Assembly (NCBI GenBank): GCA_017962025.1
Contig: JAGCWD010000088.1
Coordinates: 1 to 44,134, forward strand
DNA length: 44,134 nucleotides
DNA from: Bacteroidales bacterium
GTDB taxonomy: Bacteria; Bacteroidota; Bacteroidia; Bacteroidales; UBA932
Direction of reading: 5' to 3'
Part shown: positions 40,702-44,134 of the stretch, piece after piece
How positions within the stretch are numbered: the stretch's first letter is position 1
Layout: each line of letters starts with the position of its first letter
Translations under genes and position numbers: made by a program
Notes under the pieces: model-generated
The model's input: the letters and a program-made list of their open reading frames with translations, nothing else
What the model was told of the DNA's origin: nothing
The model's database searches: none

Positions 40702-40830
40702 GCAATACAAAAGCAGGCGCCGCACGGAAGTGTGGCGTTTTGTGATAAGAGGCCGTCCGTCAAGTGCTTGCACTTGTAAGGACAGGCCTCTTGGCACAAA
40801 GCGGCTTTTGTCCGCCTGCTTTTGTATTGC
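40702..40830. repeat. 129-bp multi-stem inverted repeat just downstream of tRNA-Ser
   Basis: The terminal repeats are perfect over 18 bp (40702-40719 and 40813-40830). Inside are a 7-bp stem GCCGCAC/GTGTGGC with a GGAA tetraloop (40719-40736) and a long nested stem AAGAGGCC/GGCCTCTT (40747-40754 with 40785-40792) that contains CAAGTG/CACTTG (40761-40766 with 40771-40776). A small third stem, GCGG/CCGC (40801-40804 with 40812-40815), is also possible. It could be a non-autonomous mobile repeat, a tRNA 3' trailer structure or a small RNA. Confidence 0.8.
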
Positions 40831-40840
40831 TAGCGAAGGC

Positions 40841-40891
40841 CTAGGGATGTGCGAAGGAGATTATCGACTGAGCAAATCCCTTCGTCCCTAG
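40841..40891. repeat. imperfect hairpin between tRNA-Ser and the Ala-rich gene
   Basis: CTAGGGA--CGAAGG (40841-40857, with a bulge) pairs with CCTTCGTCCCTAG (40879-40891). It overlaps the stop codon of the minus-strand gene (40888). It could act as its transcription end, though no T run follows on either strand. Confidence 0.5.
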
Positions 40892-41712
40892 AACAGCTTC
40901 TTGAAGATTCCCTTGGCGAGATTCTTAAGTTCGTCGGCGGGCTGATTAGTCTGCTCGGCCTTCGGTTTCGGGGGAGTGTAGTTGTCTACGTAGAATGTGA
41001 CATTAATACCTCCGTCATAGCATGCGTCAGACCTGTTGAACGCATGGCAGACACCGTCGATAATCTTGTAATAGGTGTCAGCATTGAGATCGTTCGGATT
41101 GCTTCCCTTGGCGACAAATCCGTCGGCACGCAGTTTCTGGGCGTACATCTCTACCAGGAATGGCCTTCCGGTGAGTCCCAGCCTGAATGCAGGGTGGCCG
41201 TTCTGAGGCGTTAGTTCCTCAAGTTCGAACTCGCTTCCTCCTACGTCCCATTTGGGATAGGCTCCGAGATTGGTCTCCCATTCCTCGAAGATCGCTGCCT
41301 CAGCAGCTTTCTTCGCCGCTTCCTCTTCCTCAGCTTCTTTCTTGGCCTGGGCAATTGCACCTGAGAATATCATTCCGAGACCCTTCAAAGCTTGTGCTGC
41401 CTGGGCAGCCTGCTCCTTCTCTTCGGGTGTCAATTCTCTCTTGACAGTGGCCTCACCTTCTTCAGCTGCTGCCTTTACTGCCTCTGTTGCGTCTGCAGCA
41501 GCTTCAGACACTGCGTCAACCGCAGATGCGACTTCGGTCTGGGCTTTTTCAATGTGTTCTTCTAGTTTCTTGGAAGCATTGTCTATCACTTCGGCCTGTT
41601 TCTTGGCCAGTTGTTCCGCGGCGGGGGCCACAGCTTTTTCTACCGCCTTGCCGACGGCCTTTCCTATGCCTTCATTGATGGCATCAGACAGAATGTTCTT
41701 AAAGAGTCCCAT
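40888..41712 (-). CDS. hypothetical Ala-rich coiled-coil protein
   Basis: I do not recognise this 274-residue protein. The first ~150 residues are rich in Ala, Glu and Lys (AINEGIGKAVGKAVEKAVAPAAEQLAKKQAEVIDNASKKL and similar, shown in part as pattern) and predict one long amphipathic helix or coiled coil. Residues ~150-250 form a compact mixed domain (NLGAYPKWDVGGSEFELEEL, GHPAFRLGLTGRPFLVEMYAQKLRADGF, YYKIIDGVCHAF, GGINVTFYVDNY given as landmarks). There is no signal peptide, so it is likely cytoplasmic. The C-terminus (NLAKGIFKKLF) mirrors the N-terminus (MGLFKNIL), both amphipathic, which could allow membrane contact (inference). A gap of 39 nt separates it from the phosphatase gene. Confidence 0.72.
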   Translation of the reverse strand: MGLFKNILSDAINEGIGKAVGKAVEKAVAPAAEQLAKKQAEVIDNASKKLEEHIEKAQTEVASAVDAVSEAAADATEAVKAAAEEGEATVKRELTPEEKEQAAQAAQALKGLGMIFSGAIAQAKKEAEEEEAAKKAAEAAIFEEWETNLGAYPKWDVGGSEFELEELTPQNGHPAFRLGLTGRPFLVEMYAQKLRADGFVAKGSNPNDLNADTYYKIIDGVCHAFNRSDACYDGGINVTFYVDNYTPPKPKAEQTNQPADELKNLAKGIFKKLF

Positions 41713-41751
41713 GGTGTTTTGATGTAAGTTCTGTAATATAATAATTATTTC

Positions 41752-42495
41752 TTATCTATTTATCTTTGAATTCCTTTGGAACTCCTTACGCGCCTTCTTC
41801 AGGTCCTTGCACCAGGCCGGATCAGCGCTCAGGCGGGCGAAGGATGCACTGGCGGCGAGCCTGGCTGCATCAACATCGGATTGATAATGGAAGCCTACAA
41901 TCGTTCTGCTTTGGCCGCACTCATAACCTGTCTTGAGTATCTCCTCCTGATGCTCAGGATCTATCGAGGTCAGTACCAGGGCAACCATCCAGTACCGTAT
42001 GGTATGACCCGAAGGGTAGGAAGTGAAGTCGTTCCGGGACTCATCCTCCGGAACAGGGGTCGGCTCTTCGAAATACTGGTAGGGCCTTTCTCTCTTGAAA
42101 TGGTCTTTAGCACCTGAAATAGAGCTCCTTGCAGCCCGGAAGCTCTTCCCGAGGAATAAGGCCAGGAAAGGATATTTCTCCGGGGTCAGATTGACTTCCA
42201 TGGCTGGAGAAAAGCGCTTCATCATGTACTCGACGGTAGTACTTGCATCCTCGACTGCCAAACGGCCCCTTTCCGTGTCCCTGATCAGTTTTCCGGCTTC
42301 ATAGATACTGCTGTCGACCAGGAAGGCTATGTCATGGAATCCCGGGGGATTGGGAAGGAATTTGGTCGCATTGGGCATATCTTCTGGAAGGAGGTAATTC
42401 TTCGGCTTCTGCGCGACCTTGTAAGGTTGGGCGCAGGAAGTGACGAGGAAGATAATAGAAGATGCAAGGATGGTTGGAAGGAGAGTCTTTTTCAT
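41752..42495 (-). CDS. class A acid phosphatase / PAP2-family lipoprotein
   Basis: This 247-residue envelope phosphatase has a lipoprotein signal (MKKTLLPTILASSIIFLVTSC). The three PAP2 catalytic motifs are present: KDHFKRERPY (K-x6-R-P), SYPSGHT (P-S-G-H), and SRTIVGFHYQSDVDAAR (S-R-x5-H-x3-D). The layout with an N-terminal all-helical part and no membrane helices in the core fits PhoN-type non-specific acid phosphatases rather than lipid phosphatases. It starts 10 nt after the acyltransferase stop and is probably cotranscribed with it. Confidence 0.92.
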   Translation of the reverse strand: MKKTLLPTILASSIIFLVTSCAQPYKVAQKPKNYLLPEDMPNATKFLPNPPGFHDIAFLVDSSIYEAGKLIRDTERGRLAVEDASTTVEYMMKRFSPAMEVNLTPEKYPFLALFLGKSFRAARSSISGAKDHFKRERPYQYFEEPTPVPEDESRNDFTSYPSGHTIRYWMVALVLTSIDPEHQEEILKTGYECGQSRTIVGFHYQSDVDAARLAASASFARLSADPAWCKDLKKARKEFQRNSKINR

Positions 42496-42505
42496 CGAAA
42501 AGTTG

Positions 42506-43588
42506 TTATTTGGTGGATAACCCCTTACGCAAAGGTTTGTCGTAAAATTTCATGCACACCCAGGCCAGGGCAAGGCTGGCTGCTACGACCAGCAGGGCAG
42601 CCGGCCAGGCTTCGCGGAATGACTTGGAAACTCCGTTCCCGTCGAACCCTATATAATTATAATACAGGTAGAACAGCGGATAGTGGACCATGTAAAGAGG
42701 GTAAGACAGGTCTCTAAGGAAAGAGCAGACTTTTGCGGTGCTTTCCCCGATAGCGTTCTCAGAAGCTCCAAGCCACACCAGACAGGGGAATACAACAATC
42801 ACGCAGAAAGCTTCGAAAAGGCCGTTCCGCCACATCGCTCCGCCAATGGAAGGCAGGACGGCGACCAAAATGAGCATTACACTGCAAAGAAGGAAGGATT
42901 TCCGAACCTTCAATGGTACGAACACCCTTGCCATCAGCATACCCAATGAATATGGGAACAGCATCCTTATGAGTCCGCCCCAGAAGCCTCCGTCGACGAA
43001 ACTCCAGCCCACGCCGAGGAACCCGTCACGTACGGATATTCCTATAAGTAAGGCTCCTGAGACCGCACACACAATGGCAAGCGCCCATTTTGGCATCTTC
43101 TGGAGAAGAAGGGCATACAGTATATTCCCGATATATTCAAAGAACAGCGACCATGAGGGGCCGTTCAGGGGGAACATCTCGCCGTTGCCGCGGACTTCCG
43201 TCGCTCCTCCCGGGACGGCGGGGATCATGAACATGGTGCATAGCATCGCGAGCATTACCCAGCCGATTCCGATGTGGGTCCCGTCCCACTGCACACTGCC
43301 CTGAATGAGGAACGTGATAGCTCCAATTACGGCTCCCATGACCACCATGGGATGCAGCCTGATGAGACGGCGCTTGAAAAAGCCACCGACAGTCATCTTA
43401 CCCCATCTGTCGTCGTAGGCGTAGCCGATTACGAAGCCGGACAGGATGAAGAAGAAATCGACAGCGAGGTAGCCGTGAGGCAGGGGAGTCCCTGAATATA
43501 GCTCAAAGACATGATAGACAATAACGATCAAGGCGGCAACTCCACGGAGGCCGTCAAGGATCAGGTAATGGGGCTTAGAGTTTATCAT
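42506..43588 (-). CDS. acyltransferase 3 family membrane protein (OafA/YrhL-like)
   Basis: This 360-residue protein has about ten transmembrane helices. Signature parts are YLILDGLRGVAALIVIVYHV (R-G-x-A with the catalytic His), HGYLAVDFFFILSGFVIGYAY, and FFKRRLIRLHPMVVMG (R-R-x-x-R-x-x-P). Such proteins O-acylate extracellular sugars, for instance O-antigen, capsule or peptidoglycan. The C-terminal YPLYMVHYPLFYLYYNYIGF helix is typical. No SGNH domain is fused. It begins 6 nt after a -7 box shared with the divergent sialate O-acetylesterase region. Confidence 0.93.
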   Translation of the reverse strand: MINSKPHYLILDGLRGVAALIVIVYHVFELYSGTPLPHGYLAVDFFFILSGFVIGYAYDDRWGKMTVGGFFKRRLIRLHPMVVMGAVIGAITFLIQGSVQWDGTHIGIGWVMLAMLCTMFMIPAVPGGATEVRGNGEMFPLNGPSWSLFFEYIGNILYALLLQKMPKWALAIVCAVSGALLIGISVRDGFLGVGWSFVDGGFWGGLIRMLFPYSLGMLMARVFVPLKVRKSFLLCSVMLILVAVLPSIGGAMWRNGLFEAFCVIVVFPCLVWLGASENAIGESTAKVCSFLRDLSYPLYMVHYPLFYLYYNYIGFDGNGVSKSFREAWPAALLVVAASLALAWVCMKFYDKPLRKGLSTK

Positions 43589-43594
43589 TCTTTA

Positions 43595-43602
43595 CAAATA
43601 TA
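43595..43602 (-). promoter_or_regulatory. -7 box of the acyltransferase operon
   Basis: TATATTTG on the minus strand lies 6 nt before the ATG at 43588. No -33 TTG was seen. Confidence 0.5.
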
Positions 43603-43604
43603 GT

Positions 43605-43612
43605 TATCTTTG
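43605..43612 (+). promoter_or_regulatory. -7 box of the sialate O-acetylesterase gene
   Basis: A perfect TATCTTTG lies 7 nt before the ATG at 43620, two bases from the oppositely oriented box at 43595-43602. A -33 TTG is missing. Confidence 0.5.
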
Positions 43613-43619
43613 TTATGTT

Positions 43620-44134
43620 ATGAAACGTATCCTCTTTTCTTTGGCGGTCCTTTTCGCAGGGCTCTCGGCAGAAGCTAAGATAGAGCTTTCGCCACTTTTC
43701 ACTGATAATATGGTTTTTCAGCAGAATGTCCAGGCACCTGTCTGGGGGAAGGCAACCCCCGGAGCGAAGGTGACTGTAACCCCTTCCTGGAACGGCCGGG
43801 TATATTCATGTGTCGCCGATGCTGACGGATGCTGGTCAGTGAAGATAGACACCCCCACGGGAAGCTACGAAAGGTACACGGTCACTATTTCCGACGGGAA
43901 GCCGGTGGTCCTTGAGAACGTCCTTGTCGGCGAGGTCTGGCTATGTTCTGGCCAGTCAAACATGGAGATGCCGGTCGAGAGCTGGAGGGCTGTGAGGGTC
44001 AACAAGGATGACATCCAGAAGGCAGGCGACTATCCATATCTCCGCCTTCTCTATGTAACAAAGACTACCGGAATGTCTCCCCGTGACAATTTTGATGCTG
44101 AATATGACGGCTGGACCGAATCCCTTCCGAAGAC
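43620..44134 (+). CDS. sialate O-acetylesterase (3' end outside window)
   Basis: The first ~171 codons are present and the frame is open at the right edge. The signal peptide is MKRILFSLAVLFAGLSAEA. Then comes the N-terminal beta domain (LSPLFTDNMVFQQNVQAPVWG) and the SGNH nucleophile block VGEVWLCSGQSNMEMPV, diagnostic for the SASA (DUF303) family. It removes O-acetyl groups from sialic acids or from acetylated plant sugars so that glycosidases can act. It is divergent from the acyltransferase gene, an arrangement in which one gene may add and the other remove acyl groups on different glycans (inference). Confidence 0.93.
   Translation, partial: MKRILFSLAVLFAGLSAEAKIELSPLFTDNMVFQQNVQAPVWGKATPGAKVTVTPSWNGRVYSCVADADGCWSVKIDTPTGSYERYTVTISDGKPVVLENVLVGEVWLCSGQSNMEMPVESWRAVRVNKDDIQKAGDYPYLRLLYVTKTTGMSPRDNFDAEYDGWTESLPK

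Overview
This 44.1 kb window is chromosomal DNA of a Bacteroidota (Bacteroidales-type) bacterium, probably from the gut. The reasons are promoters of the Bacteroides type (TTG / 19-21 nt / TAnnTTTG), almost no Shine-Dalgarno sequences, the pairs ftsK-lolA and ileS-DksA-like-lspA, the AddAB pair, DUF4290 and FISUMP-domain proteins, and many lipoproteins with short Met-Lys signal peptides. Secreted GH89 alpha-N-acetylglucosaminidase, GH78 alpha-L-rhamnosidase and a sialate O-acetylesterase point to a host- and plant-glycan degrader. No prophage, transposase, rRNA or CRISPR array is visible. There is one tRNA (Ser-UGA).

Layout. 1-7.4 kb (+): an accessory block with three acetyltransferase genes (four GNAT domains, one gene a double-domain fusion), a GH89 lipoprotein, a YhfC-type membrane protease, a membrane metallophosphoesterase and a DUF3667 protein. 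7.4-9.8 kb: an E/Q-repeat lipoprotein facing a carboxypeptidase-regulatory-like protein and a secreted alpha/beta hydrolase. 9.8-18.0 kb (+): GH78, an EamA transporter, then a DAACS symporter followed by a secreted nitrilase fused to a degenerate GDPD domain and two secreted SGNH esterases; a HAD phosphatase lies on the other strand. 18.0-26.1 kb (-): addB-addA, an ORF6N gene, a ManA-like gene and an S4-domain gene. 26.2-30.5 kb (+): rubrerythrin, DUF4290, ftsK, lolA. 30.5-33.1 kb: a FISUMP lipoprotein (-), apbE and an I9-like lipoprotein (+). 33.1-35.7 kb (-): cvpA-tsaB-rpiB-truB. 35.8-40.4 kb (+): ileS, a DksA/TraR-like gene and lspA, then tRNA-Ser. 40.9-43.6 kb (-): acyltransferase, acid phosphatase and an Ala-rich protein. 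The start of a sialate O-acetylesterase runs off the right edge.

The most notable observations are these. ileS is cut by an in-frame TAA directly followed by an in-frame ATG, exactly at the border between the catalytic and anticodon-binding domains. Short structured inverted-repeat elements sit in frame inside the manA-like gene (127 bp) and truB (82 bp), and a third (129 bp) lies just downstream of tRNA-Ser. A 30-bp promoter element is conserved three times, including its spacer. Several -7 boxes lie only 3-7 nt before the start codon, suggesting leaderless or near-leaderless mRNAs. The ManA-like protein has lost the family's zinc ligands, and the GDPD half of the nitrilase fusion has lost its catalytic residues.
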